Part shown: positions 38,426-47,083 of the stretch, one piece after another | Numbering within the stretch: the stretch's first letter is position 1 | Layout: each line of letters starts with the position of its first letter | Origin: Marinobacter iranensis | Lineage (GTDB): Bacteria > Pseudomonadota > Gammaproteobacteria > Pseudomonadales > Oleiphilaceae | Length of the DNA: 64,000 nucleotides | Direction of reading: 5' to 3' | Assembly: GCF_029207565.1 (NCBI RefSeq) | Contig: NZ_JANCMW010000001.1 | Location: forward strand, 558,001-622,000 | Program-made: the position numbers and the translations under genes | The notes under the pieces: model-generated | Seen by the model: the letters and a program-made list of their open reading frames with translations, nothing else | Told to the model about the DNA's origin: nothing | Database searches by the model: none

Positions 38426-39361
38426 TCAGGTGGCTTTCCTGTCGTACAAAAGGCCGTGCTCTTCCGGCAATGGTGGGTCCTGGAGCTGTTCGCACAGGTC
38501 GATCCAACGGTCTATGCCTGCACTCCGGTACTTCTGTTTGTGCAATATAAAGTAGAAAGTCCGGTCGAACTGTCGCTCTTCGGGAACCCTCAATGGTACA
38601 AGGCTTCCCCTTCGGAACGCGTCTGCCAGGCATACCCGCGAGAGGCAGCCAATGCCCAGGTTGGCTTCCACGGCGCGTTTGATGGCTTCCGTGTGTTCCA
38701 GTTCCAGCAGTATATCCAGTTCCGGAAGCAGGCCGTGCATGCCCCGCTCGAAGGTCTGCCGTGTGCCTGAACCTGGTTCCCGCATGACCCAGGTCGCGGA
38801 GCGGAGGTCTGCATCCGAGAGTATTTCCTTTTTGGCGAAAGGATGGTCGGGGGAGCAGAAGACCACCAGTTCATCGCCCCGCCAGGGGATAACGTCCAGC
38901 TCTGAGGACTGCAATTCACCCTCAATCAGTCCGATGTCGAGCTCGAAATCACTGACACGCTTGGCGATTGTGCGGGTATTCGCCACCTCCAGGGAGACTT
39001 TCGGGTGGGTAGGGGTATTCATGTATTGGGCCATGACCCCAACGGCCAGATAGTTACCAATAGTGAGGGTTGCCCCCACTTTCAGGGCGCCCACCTCGGT
39101 ATGTTTGCTGAAAGCCTGCTCCAGTTCACCGGCCTGGGCGAGCAACGCCTCTACCTTGGGACGATAAAGCCGGCCCAGCTCGTTGAGCTGCAATCGTTTG
39201 CCGACACGGTCAAAGAGCTGGATGTTAAACTGGTTCTCAAGCTCTTTTAAAGCACTACTGGCGGCAGATTGGGACATGGCGAGGGAATTGGCAGCCCGGG
39301 TGATATTCTGGAAGTGCGCCGCGGCCAGGAAAACCTCGAGTTGTCGGAAACTGAATTTCAT
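38426..39361 (-). CDS. finR: LysR-family regulator, FinR-like
   Basis: A 311-residue LysR protein with the helix-turn-helix at the N-terminus (FQNITRAANSLAMSQSAASS) and a substrate-binding-like effector domain from about residue 90. It is divergent from fpr with a 119-base shared region. In Pseudomonas, FinR is the LysR regulator divergent from fpr and turns it on under superoxide or redox stress. The gene symbol rests on this arrangement plus overall sequence style, so it is an inference. Confidence 0.8.
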   Translation of the reverse strand: MKFSFRQLEVFLAAAHFQNITRAANSLAMSQSAASSALKELENQFNIQLFDRVGKRLQLNELGRLYRPKVEALLAQAGELEQAFSKHTEVGALKVGATLTIGNYLAVGVMAQYMNTPTHPKVSLEVANTRTIAKRVSDFELDIGLIEGELQSSELDVIPWRGDELVVFCSPDHPFAKKEILSDADLRSATWVMREPGSGTRQTFERGMHGLLPELDILLELEHTEAIKRAVEANLGIGCLSRVCLADAFRRGSLVPLRVPEERQFDRTFYFILHKQKYRSAGIDRWIDLCEQLQDPPLPEEHGLLYDRKAT

Positions 39362-39400
39362 AATCGATAATTCCGAATAAGGTTATGTGAATATCCCATT

Positions 39401-39429
39401 TTGTCGATAGGTTAACCCTGGGTTATTAT
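39401..39429 (+). promoter_or_regulatory. Candidate fpr promoter in the finR-fpr shared region
   Basis: TTGTCG (-35) and TATTAT (-10, five of six) are 17 bases apart. The start would be about 45 bases before the fpr ATG. A FinR site is expected just upstream (39362-39400), where ATCGATAATTCCGAAT is AT-rich. Confidence 0.5.
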
Positions 39430-39480
39430 TTACACAATGATTTTCACTCATTTGCTAACGGCTAACGAACGGGCGATACC

Positions 39481-40251
39481 ATGAGCAATCTGAATAAAGA
39501 GCGTGTAACAAGTGTTCGCCACTGGAATGACACCCTCTTCAGTTTCACCACTACCCGTGATCCGGGATTCCGGTTCAAGAATGGCCATTTCACCATGATT
39601 GGCCTGGAAACCGATGGCAAGCCGCTGATGCGAGCCTACAGTATTGCTAGTGCCAATTATGAAGAGGAACTGGAATTTTTCTCCATCAAGGTACAGGACG
39701 GCCCACTGACGTCACGCCTGCAGCGAATTCAGGTGGGTGACGAAATCGTGGTCAGCCGGAAGCCCACGGGCACCCTGATCATGGATAACCTGCTGCCCGG
39801 CAAAAACCTCTGGCTGATCAGCACAGGCACCGGCCTGGCGCCGTTCATCAGCATCATCAAGGACCCGGAGGTCTACGAGGCGTTCGATAAGGTGATTGTT
39901 ACCCACGGGGTTCGCTACAAGTCGGAACTGGCCTACCAGGAAGAGATCGAAGAGCTGCCCAACAACGAGTTTTTCGGTGAAATGGTGGAAGGTAAGCTGC
40001 TTTACTACCCAACAGTCACCCGAGAAGACTTCCGTAATACCGGTCGCCTGACCGATGCCATGGAAAACGGCAAGCTCACAAAGGACCTGGATCTGCCGGA
40101 ATTTGACCTGGAGAATGACCGCTTCATGGTGTGTGGCAGCCCCAGCATGTTGAAAGACACTTGCTCCATTCTCAACAACATGGGCTTCAAGGAAGCACGC
40201 CATGGTAACCTTGGGCACTATGTGATCGAGAGGGCGTTTGTGGAGCAGTAA
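39481..40251 (+). CDS. fpr: Ferredoxin/flavodoxin-NADP+ reductase
   Basis: A 256-residue FAD enzyme of the bacterial FPR type. The FAD motif is MRAYSIASANYEEELEFFSIKV (here RAYS-IAS), followed by the LISTGTGLAPFISII NADP-binding segment. The C-terminus VIERAFVEQ ends close to the flavin as in FprA. It passes electrons between NADPH and ferredoxin or flavodoxin, supporting Fe-S repair and redox balance. A strong terminator follows. Confidence 0.95.
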   Translation: MSNLNKERVTSVRHWNDTLFSFTTTRDPGFRFKNGHFTMIGLETDGKPLMRAYSIASANYEEELEFFSIKVQDGPLTSRLQRIQVGDEIVVSRKPTGTLIMDNLLPGKNLWLISTGTGLAPFISIIKDPEVYEAFDKVIVTHGVRYKSELAYQEEIEELPNNEFFGEMVEGKLLYYPTVTREDFRNTGRLTDAMENGKLTKDLDLPEFDLENDRFMVCGSPSMLKDTCSILNNMGFKEARHGNLGHYVIERAFVEQ

Positions 40252-40287
40252 CGCAACCGCTTCACCGCCAAACTCGAGCGTACGCGA

Positions 40288-40316
40288 AACCCCGAAGTGA
40301 GAACTTCGGGGTTTTT
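40288..40316 (+). terminator. fpr terminator
   Basis: AACCCCGAAGT pairs perfectly with ACTTCGGGGTT around GAGA, then T5. The stem is near-symmetric. Confidence 0.9.
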
Positions 40317-40350
40317 GCATCCAGAGCAAATCAATGAGGTAGGCACCGCA

Positions 40351-40680
40351 ATGATTCAGTGGGTGTATTTGTCAGTTGCGATACTGGCGGAAGTGATCGG
40401 AACATCGTTCCTGAAGAGTTCGGAGGGTTTTACTCGCCTGGTGCCGTCCCTGGTGGTGGTTATCTCCTACATCGTGGCGTTCTACTTTCTGGCACTGACC
40501 CTGAAAACGCTGCCAGTGGGCGTTGCCTATGCAGTCTGGGCGGGGGCCGGTGTGGCGCTGATTGCCTTGGTGGGGTATCTGTTTTTCGGGCAGTCGCTGG
40601 ATCTGGCCGCCATCACTGGCATCGGCCTGATCGTTGCCGGTGTTATGGTAATCAACGTATTCTCAGGCAGTATAGGTTGA
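40351..40680 (+). CDS. Small multidrug resistance (SMR) family exporter
   Basis: A 109-residue protein with four membrane helices. The essential glutamate is E14 (VAILAEVIGTSFLK), and the YAVWAGAGVA segment matches helix 3 of EmrE-type SMRs. It exports cationic compounds in exchange for protons as a dimer. I chose the ATG at 40351, where the family N-terminus begins, rather than an upstream ATG inside the fpr terminator. A guanidinium-type exporter (Gdx) is less likely but not excluded. Confidence 0.9.
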   Translation: MIQWVYLSVAILAEVIGTSFLKSSEGFTRLVPSLVVVISYIVAFYFLALTLKTLPVGVAYAVWAGAGVALIALVGYLFFGQSLDLAAITGIGLIVAGVMVINVFSGSIG

Positions 40681-40704
40681 AACCAATAAGCCTGAGGTGG
40701 GTGT

Positions 40705-41808
40705 TTGAAAAAAGCCATGGTGATCCTGGGTGTGGCGCTGATGATTGCCGCACTTGCCAGTTATGCGTCCCGGCCAGTGCCGATTGAGCACAAGCTCATA
40801 TCGATCCAGGCCCGGGAAGCTTTGCCTGGTTTTGACAACATTGAGAATGAGCCAGTCGAGGTGCAGGCCGCGATCCTGGACCTGGGCGATGACCCCATGG
40901 TGCTCCTGAAGGCCCAGGCCGCTTTGCTTGCCTATCCCGACATGGCCCGCACTGTTCTTCCCCTTTACGCCTCCGAGCCGGAGTTTCGCGAGGTATTGCG
41001 CAGCTACGGTGAAAACGCCCTGCCACCCATCCATTACTTTATCCGCCAGCCGGTCAGTTCCATTGAGTGGATGAACAAGGCAGCCCGACAATACGAACGG
41101 GCCAGGGATTACATTGCGGAGCTGCGAGGCGGTGAACCCGCTGAACCTGAAAAAGCCGACCCGCTGACCCCTGAAGAGCGTGGCTGGTACGCGGTGAACT
41201 TTATCCGCAATGAAGGCCATGATTTCCTGGGGCAGTTTGTGGTGGATGACGAGGGCCGAACCCAGTGGGTCCAGACCGAACGCATTACCGAAGGTATAGC
41301 CCAGTTCTTTACCAGCGGTGTACGGCAGCTGGAGTCGGATTACCGCACTGGCGAGGATATCTCCGCCAGTGACATCGGCTGGGCCTCGGTGGATGTGCTG
41401 GTGTTCGCCAGTGCGGTCAAGGTGCTTCGCGCGGGCCGCACGGCGGCAAAGGCCACCCAGGGAGCCAGGCTTTCAACCCGGTCAGCGGCGTTGGCCGCCC
41501 GTATCACTGGTAGCGGGCGGCTGATTCTGCGCAGCGCCCGTTACGCGAAATGGCCTGTTGTCCTGGGGGTAGGGTATCTCGTGGTGGCCCACCCAAGCAT
41601 CATCAATGATTTTTTCGCCGGCGTGGCCGAGGTGTTGGGTGTATCCCCGATGATGATCCAGCTTGCCGGCTGGTTACTGATTCTTGTACCGGTGTTCTAT
41701 CTGGCCAGTTGGCTGTTGTGGCCCGCCATTGCGCTGCTTAAAGGGCTTCTTGCGCTTTTGCACCGGCTGGCCGGGCGAAGGCCCGGCTATTTTTCCGGTC
41801 TTCAGTGA
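40705..41808 (+). CDS. Membrane protein of unknown function, 367 residues
   Basis: I do not recognise a characterised family. It has an N-terminal hydrophobic segment (about 5-20, likely signal or anchor), a long soluble region (about 25-225) rich in acidic residues with a TPEERGWYAVNFIRNEGHDFLG stretch split by short loops, an Ala/Arg-rich amphipathic part (about 225-275), and two hydrophobic helices (about 283-300 and 320-350). The start is TTG at 40705 with GAGGTGG just upstream. It overlaps the convergent DUF2182 gene by 7 bases and follows the SMR gene by 24 bases. Confidence 0.7.
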   Translation: MKKAMVILGVALMIAALASYASRPVPIEHKLISIQAREALPGFDNIENEPVEVQAAILDLGDDPMVLLKAQAALLAYPDMARTVLPLYASEPEFREVLRSYGENALPPIHYFIRQPVSSIEWMNKAARQYERARDYIAELRGGEPAEPEKADPLTPEERGWYAVNFIRNEGHDFLGQFVVDDEGRTQWVQTERITEGIAQFFTSGVRQLESDYRTGEDISASDIGWASVDVLVFASAVKVLRAGRTAAKATQGARLSTRSAALAARITGSGRLILRSARYAKWPVVLGVGYLVVAHPSIINDFFAGVAEVLGVSPMMIQLAGWLLILVPVFYLASWLLWPAIALLKGLLALLHRLAGRRPGYFSGLQ

Positions 41809-42569
41809 GCCGTAGCCACCAGTACACCACTCACCATCAGAATAACGCCTGTGGCGTGACTGAATAGTCGCGGCCAGGGCACCAGTTTTTCCGCCAGGAA
41901 GTAAAGTGCCAGCCCAATCATCCATGCCAGGCTCATCACTCCACCGACAAACATCAACAGCATCAGTGCCCAGCAACAGCCGGCACAGAATACGCCATGC
42001 CGGGCACCCATAATAAAGGCGCCGGCCAGACCTTCCCGCCACTCCGTCATCAGGAAGCCGAGTGGTGACTGACACTTGCCGAGGCAGGCCTGTTTCAGGT
42101 GGCTGAACTGGAAGGCCCCGGCCACGATCAGCAAAGCCGCGCCTGACAACGGACCCACATGCCCCATCGCCGAGCTCAGCAGTGTGGTCTGATGCAGGGC
42201 CCACTGTGTAACCGCAGCGGTGATACCAAAGCTTGTCCAGACCACCAGATACCCGGCGATGAATACCCAGGTAGGTGCCATTGCCCTTTGTGACGCAATC
42301 CTGCGTTGATAAACCCGTATGTAGGTCATAATCATCGGGGCTGCCCCGGGGAGCATCATCGCCACCATCATCACAGCCCACATGATCACGCTGAGGTTCA
42401 GAAGGTGCAGGTTCCACCCGTTGGCTTCGGCTCCAGACATCGGCATGGCCATGCCACCGGAGGAATCTCCGGTGGCCAGGTAAGCCCATGCCAGTAGTGT
42501 CAGCACTACCAGGGAAGCAGCGACCAACACACGCTCCAGTGAGTGAATCTTCGCCATTGTCAGTTCCAT
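41802..42569 (-). CDS. DUF2182 integral membrane protein
   Basis: A 255-residue protein with about six or seven hydrophobic helices. Family marks are the Met-rich MWAVMMVAMMLPGAAPMI helix and GVFCAGCCWALMLLMF near the C-terminus, with paired cysteines. The family is annotated as a predicted metal-binding membrane protein; the ion and role are unknown. It lies 17 bases downstream of the DUF1326 gene in the same orientation, a pairing seen in many genomes. Confidence 0.88.
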   Translation of the reverse strand: MELTMAKIHSLERVLVAASLVVLTLLAWAYLATGDSSGGMAMPMSGAEANGWNLHLLNLSVIMWAVMMVAMMLPGAAPMIMTYIRVYQRRIASQRAMAPTWVFIAGYLVVWTSFGITAAVTQWALHQTTLLSSAMGHVGPLSGAALLIVAGAFQFSHLKQACLGKCQSPLGFLMTEWREGLAGAFIMGARHGVFCAGCCWALMLLMFVGGVMSLAWMIGLALYFLAEKLVPWPRLFSHATGVILMVSGVLVATAH

Positions 42570-42586
42570 TGCGATGACCTCCGTTG

Positions 42587-43192
42587 TTATGGCCCGGTGT
42601 ACTCGAAAGGCGAGTAGAGCGCTGTCCGTCCGCTCAGATTCATTTGCAGTCCATGACTCTGATGACGCAGGGACCGGGACTTGGCGACCACAAGCGAATG
42701 ACCGGGTGCAACTGCAAATGGGTGAGCGTTAATGGTTACATCCCGGCCATCCTGTCCTTCGATGGCGTTGATGCGGGCTTCGTGAGACTCACCGATGGTC
42801 AGGTGGCGGTGGCCTTTTTCGATGACAAAGCCGATGGGATGCTTCTCCACCGCAAGTACCTCTCCAATCATCGACGCCAGTATTTCGGGGTGGCCTCCGG
42901 CCTTGCCACCAAACACGGCACCCAGCGCCTCCTGCTGCTGCTCGTCTGCTCGTTCGTCAATGTACAGCACGGCTTTCCAGTTGCCTTCGGCCATGGGCCC
43001 CGGGGCGTTCAGCACCACGGCGATGTTCAGGTTATCCAGCGTGACCTCACCGTAGTGGCCGTTTTTAATGTGCCAGCCGACCATGGCTGTGCAGTCCCCC
43101 TCCGTCGGTGGTTCCAGATAGATGCAGGGACAGGCGCCCCTGCAGGTGCAGCTTTCAAGGTATTCCCCCTGCATTTTCCATTCGGTGCTCAT
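42587..43192 (-). CDS. DUF1326 domain protein
   Basis: A 201-residue soluble protein beginning with the family signature YLESCTCRGACPCIYLEPP, which holds four cysteines in the C-x-C-x3-C-x-C layout, followed by a GDCTAMVGWHI segment with a fifth cysteine and a histidine. This cysteine cluster looks like a metal site. Function is unknown; the DUF2182 gene next door suggests the two work together. It is divergent from the ATPase regulator gene at 43320 with a 127-base gap. Confidence 0.88.
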   Translation of the reverse strand: MSTEWKMQGEYLESCTCRGACPCIYLEPPTEGDCTAMVGWHIKNGHYGEVTLDNLNIAVVLNAPGPMAEGNWKAVLYIDERADEQQQEALGAVFGGKAGGHPEILASMIGEVLAVEKHPIGFVIEKGHRHLTIGESHEARINAIEGQDGRDVTINAHPFAVAPGHSLVVAKSRSLRHQSHGLQMNLSGRTALYSPFEYTGP

Positions 43193-43319
43193 ATCTATAC
43201 TCCTTTCGTGATGCGGGTTTGTTTGTTGTTACTGCTATTGTCAGTTATAGCCCTGAATGCGTGGTTAGAGGTGATGAGGGGATGAGAATATTATGAGAAT
43301 GTAGCGGGAGGTATCTGCC

Positions 43320-45278
43320 ATGCCCCAAAGGATGTCCGACTTGCTGGCGGCCCACGCGCATCAGACGTTCGTGGGCCGTGTTGCTGAATTGACCACTCTG
43401 GGAACCCTGCTGGAACCGCACGGGCCACGGATATTGCATGTTCACGGCATTGCCGGTATTGGCAAATCTACCCTGCTGGCTCGTTTTTCAGGCATTGCCC
43501 GGGCTCAGGGAGCGACAGTCATCCAGCTTGACTGTCGCCATGTGGAGCCCACCGAGCAAGGTGTTGTCAGGGCGCTGGGTGAGGCAATTGGTGTATCAGC
43601 GCTGAATACCGGAGTGGTTGTGGACCGTCTGGGCGATCTCGGAGGCGTTGTTATCCTGGCTTTTGATACCTTCGAGGTTTTCCAGCTGTTGGACACTTGG
43701 TTCAGGCAGGTGTTCACGCCATCGCTCCCCGAGAACGTAAGGGTTGTGCTGCTTGGTCGTCAGCCGCCAGGCGCGGCGTGGTATGCATGCGCGGGGTGGG
43801 GCCAGGTTATGCAGGCGGTGCCCGTGCCATCGCTGACAGAAAAGGAAGCGGAAGATTTTTTGCTGAGCCAGGGCATCAATAAGGCGGATGGGGCAATGAT
43901 TGCCCGTTCTACCCATGGCCATCCATTGGCACTGAAACTGGCAGCAGCTGCCCTGCGGGAGTCAGCGCCTGAGCACTGGCCTACAGGTGCCCCGTTACAG
44001 CATGCCCTGGACGAGCTGACACGTATTTTCCTTGAGGATGTGGGCGATGCGGTCACCAGGCGGGTGCTTGAAGGATCAGCTGTCGTTCGTCGGGTGACGA
44101 TCTCGCTGCTGCAGGCGCTATTTCCGGATCTCGCACCCCAGGATGCGTGGGAGCGTTTGCGCCGTTTACCGTTCGTGGATGGCGCCAGTGATGGATTGAT
44201 GATTCATGATGCTGTTCGGGAAGCCATTGCACGATCCCTTCATGCCAGCGATCCCGGGCGTTATCTCGAATACCGGCGGGCTGCCTGGCGACAATTAACC
44301 CGTGAGGCGGGCTCTGCCGGAGGTGGCGATCTCTGGCGCTATACCGCGGACATGCTGTTCATGATTGAGAACCCGGTGGTACGGGAAGCCTTCTTTCCCA
44401 GTGGCTCTCCGACGTTGACCGTGGAATTGGCGAGTGCTGCTGATGAGCGGGCGCTGGCAGATATTGCGCACGCCTGCGAAGGCGTTGAGGCCGCTGACGC
44501 CATTCTTACATGGTGGCGTCGTTTACCGCAGGCATTTTCTTCGGTCCGAGACAGTGAAGGTCATATGGTCGGCTTTTACTGCAAGTTCCGATCGGATGAG
44601 GTTGAGCCCGGTTGGTTGTTGGACGACCCGATTATGGATCAATGGTATTCACACCTGAAACACCACCCGATGCCAAGGGGCGAAATTGCCCTGTTCTGCC
44701 GCCGCTGGCTGAGTATTGAAGACCGAGATTCTCCGGGGGATGTACAGGCAGCGGTCTGGTTGGACCTGAAGCGAACCTACATGGAGCTGAGGCCCGAGCT
44801 CCGCCGTGTTTATCTGGCCGTGATGAACATAGGCGACTATGCTGCCGTTGCCCGGCGCCTGGGATTTGAAGTGCTGACAGATCGAACCATTGTACTGGAT
44901 GGCCACCACTATCACTCCGCCGTGCTCGACTTTGGCCCGGCCTCGGTGGATGGCTGGCTGGCGGATCTTGCGGCTGCGGAACTGGGTGTTCAGCGCGAAG
45001 TGGAACTGCTGGACCCGGATGCCAGGGAGTTGGTGCTTGATGAGGGCAGGGTGACCCTGACACCACTTGAGTTCGGGGTCATGCGCTACCTGGTTGCCCG
45101 TCAGGGCAAAGCAGTCTCCCGCAGCGAACTGTTGAGGGATGTCTGGGGAACCCGCTACGAGGGTGGCAGCAATGTGGTTGACGCGGTGGTGCGTACCCTG
45201 CGCAGAAAGCTAGGCAACCGAGCCACCCGTGTCGAAACCGTTACTGGCTTCGGATATCGGTTACGTTCGCGCGATTAG
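43320..45278 (+). CDS. AAA/STAND-type ATPase fused to a GNAT-like and an OmpR-type winged-helix domain
   Basis: 652 residues in three parts. Residues about 15-290 are an AAA/STAND ATPase with Walker A GIAGIGKST at 43-51 and a Walker B-like VVILAFDTFE near 115. Residues about 357-555 look like a GNAT fold (opening TVELASAADERALADIA, closing strand-helix VYLAVMN ... VARRLGFEVL), but the acetyl-CoA loop lacks a clear Q/RxxGxG motif. Residues about 565-652 are an OmpR/PhoB winged helix (LTPLEFGVMRYL ... VETVTGFGYRL). Domain order is opposite to AfsR/SARP regulators. It is divergent from DUF1326-DUF2182, so it likely controls them. Confidence 0.85.
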   Translation: MPQRMSDLLAAHAHQTFVGRVAELTTLGTLLEPHGPRILHVHGIAGIGKSTLLARFSGIARAQGATVIQLDCRHVEPTEQGVVRALGEAIGVSALNTGVVVDRLGDLGGVVILAFDTFEVFQLLDTWFRQVFTPSLPENVRVVLLGRQPPGAAWYACAGWGQVMQAVPVPSLTEKEAEDFLLSQGINKADGAMIARSTHGHPLALKLAAAALRESAPEHWPTGAPLQHALDELTRIFLEDVGDAVTRRVLEGSAVVRRVTISLLQALFPDLAPQDAWERLRRLPFVDGASDGLMIHDAVREAIARSLHASDPGRYLEYRRAAWRQLTREAGSAGGGDLWRYTADMLFMIENPVVREAFFPSGSPTLTVELASAADERALADIAHACEGVEAADAILTWWRRLPQAFSSVRDSEGHMVGFYCKFRSDEVEPGWLLDDPIMDQWYSHLKHHPMPRGEIALFCRRWLSIEDRDSPGDVQAAVWLDLKRTYMELRPELRRVYLAVMNIGDYAAVARRLGFEVLTDRTIVLDGHHYHSAVLDFGPASVDGWLADLAAAELGVQREVELLDPDARELVLDEGRVTLTPLEFGVMRYLVARQGKAVSRSELLRDVWGTRYEGGSNVVDAVVRTLRRKLGNRATRVETVTGFGYRLRSRD

Positions 45279-45279
45279 G

Positions 45280-47076
45280 CTAGCGCAACCAGTTTCGCAG
45301 TTTGACGACTAACAGCTCCGCGTCGGTCAGTCCCCGCCGTTGCTCCAGGAGCTCCGCCAGTACTGCGGGCCGATCCGTGATAATGTTGTCCACGCCCATA
45401 TCAATAAACCGTGACATGGCGCGGGGACTATTGACGGTCCAGACATGCAGTTCGTTATCAGCCCGGTGGGTTTGGGCAACCGTGGTGGGCGTGACCCTGT
45501 TCTGCCGCAGGCCCAGATTGTCAAAACTCTGTTCCCAAAGTGGGCCGACGATGAATTGTGCCAGCAGGGTGGTTTTCAGTGCTGGCTCAAGCCTGCGAGC
45601 CTTTGCCAGGACGTACCATTCGGCGGCAGCAATGACGGTGCCGTCAACCGCATCCATTTGCTGGAGCAGGCCGACAACTTTCCGGGTCAGTCCGGGACTG
45701 TCCGGGTCTGGTTTTATATCCACGTACAGTTTGGCTTTGCCCCTGGTGGCGGAAATGACTTCTTCCAACGTGGCGATTCGTTCGCCGCTGAAGGCCGGGC
45801 CAAACCAGGAGCCCGCATCCCTGCTGCGGGCCTCCTCCAGACTGATGTCGGAGATCTTCCCGGCAAGCCCGAACACCCGTCGCATATCGCTGTCGTGCCA
45901 GAGTACCGGTACGCCATCCGCGGTCATGCGGACATCAACTTCAATGTAGTCGGCGCCGTCCTGAACAGCCTGTTCAATGGCGCTCAGGGTGTTTTCAGGT
46001 GCCTTGAAGGCGCTGCCCCTGTGGGCAGTTATGGCAACCTCGTCCTGTTGCTCGAAAGATTGCAACACGAACCAGGCCTGGGTGACGGCAAGGACGAGGA
46101 TCAGAAGCTCGGCTGTCCAGGCCAGCGGGGCGGCCTGTTCAGGCAGGTCTTTAACGGGGACCTGTCGGTGGTGGCCGGTCGCCTGCCTGTAAACGCTGTA
46201 CAGCAGCATGCTGTAGGCTGCCATGCCGACGAAGGCGACGGTAAGCGTAAAGAGGATATAAAGGGCGATAAAACCCAGAGTAACGGGCACGAGCACATCC
46301 ATTCGCTCGGGCAGAGCAGTCAGTATCTGGCTACCCATAGCCTGGAACACCCATGTTACCAGAATAGGCAGCAGGATCAGCCCGGCCAGGCCGGATATGA
46401 GCGCCCCCGTTGCTGGTAGCCGTTGGCCATGAACATAACGACTGCTTCGCCTGAGCGCGTCCCGCGCGTCGAGACCATCAAGCAGGACCAGCGGAACGGA
46501 CAGTATCCAGCGCAGATAGAGCCAGCCATTACAAAGGGTGATCCCCAGCGCTGCCACGCCGGAAATACCCATGAACCACCAGACCACTGGTGGTCGTTCC
46601 AGTTTCAGATAGTAAAGGTCATGGGAGGACAGCAACCACTGATAGGCAAGGACAATCGCAAGTAAAAACGGCAATGCCGTCAGGAGGTGGCCCCCCACCT
46701 GCAACAGGGTCAGGGACAGTAACCGTTTGAAATGGCGGGCCAGGGCCCAGAGCGCGGAAATGGCTATCCGATATTCCCGGCGCCCACCTGAGGCGGCGAT
46801 CCAGGTCATTCCCGCCTGTTGAAGGACGACCAGAAGAGCGGTAAGGCTCGCCGTTGCTGCTAGCCAAACCAGGCCACCGGGAGACACCACGAACTGGACT
46901 AGTCCACCTGTGCTGATCGCTGCCTGGCCGGTAATGGGACGAAGGGCTGCCAACGCTCCTGAGAAGAGTGGCGTGAGTGCTGCCAGGGCCAGGCCGGTAA
47001 AAAACAGGTAAAAAGCCAATAGTGCCCGGCGATGAATGTGCAGGAATGCCAGTGTATGCAGTGCAAGGATCTTCAT
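45280..47076 (-). CDS. Glycerophosphodiester phosphodiesterase with N-terminal membrane domain
   Basis: 598 residues. The first about 340 contain 6-8 hydrophobic helices of the GPDPase membrane domain. The C-terminal GDPD domain has the catalytic pair and metal ligands ITAHRGSAFKAPENTL, DYIEVDVRMTADG, VPVLWHDSDMRR and KLYVDIKPD. It should release glycerol-3-phosphate from glycerophosphodiesters or from glycerophosphate polymers, with the catalytic part on the outer side of the inner membrane by inference. It lies 7 bases after the LTA-synthase-like gene, so one operon; it ends 1 base from the ATPase regulator gene. Confidence 0.92.
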   Translation of the reverse strand: MKILALHTLAFLHIHRRALLAFYLFFTGLALAALTPLFSGALAALRPITGQAAISTGGLVQFVVSPGGLVWLAATASLTALLVVLQQAGMTWIAASGGRREYRIAISALWALARHFKRLLSLTLLQVGGHLLTALPFLLAIVLAYQWLLSSHDLYYLKLERPPVVWWFMGISGVAALGITLCNGWLYLRWILSVPLVLLDGLDARDALRRSSRYVHGQRLPATGALISGLAGLILLPILVTWVFQAMGSQILTALPERMDVLVPVTLGFIALYILFTLTVAFVGMAAYSMLLYSVYRQATGHHRQVPVKDLPEQAAPLAWTAELLILVLAVTQAWFVLQSFEQQDEVAITAHRGSAFKAPENTLSAIEQAVQDGADYIEVDVRMTADGVPVLWHDSDMRRVFGLAGKISDISLEEARSRDAGSWFGPAFSGERIATLEEVISATRGKAKLYVDIKPDPDSPGLTRKVVGLLQQMDAVDGTVIAAAEWYVLAKARRLEPALKTTLLAQFIVGPLWEQSFDNLGLRQNRVTPTTVAQTHRADNELHVWTVNSPRAMSRFIDMGVDNIITDRPAVLAELLEQRRGLTDAELLVVKLRNWLR

Positions 47077-47083
47077 TTCCGGC

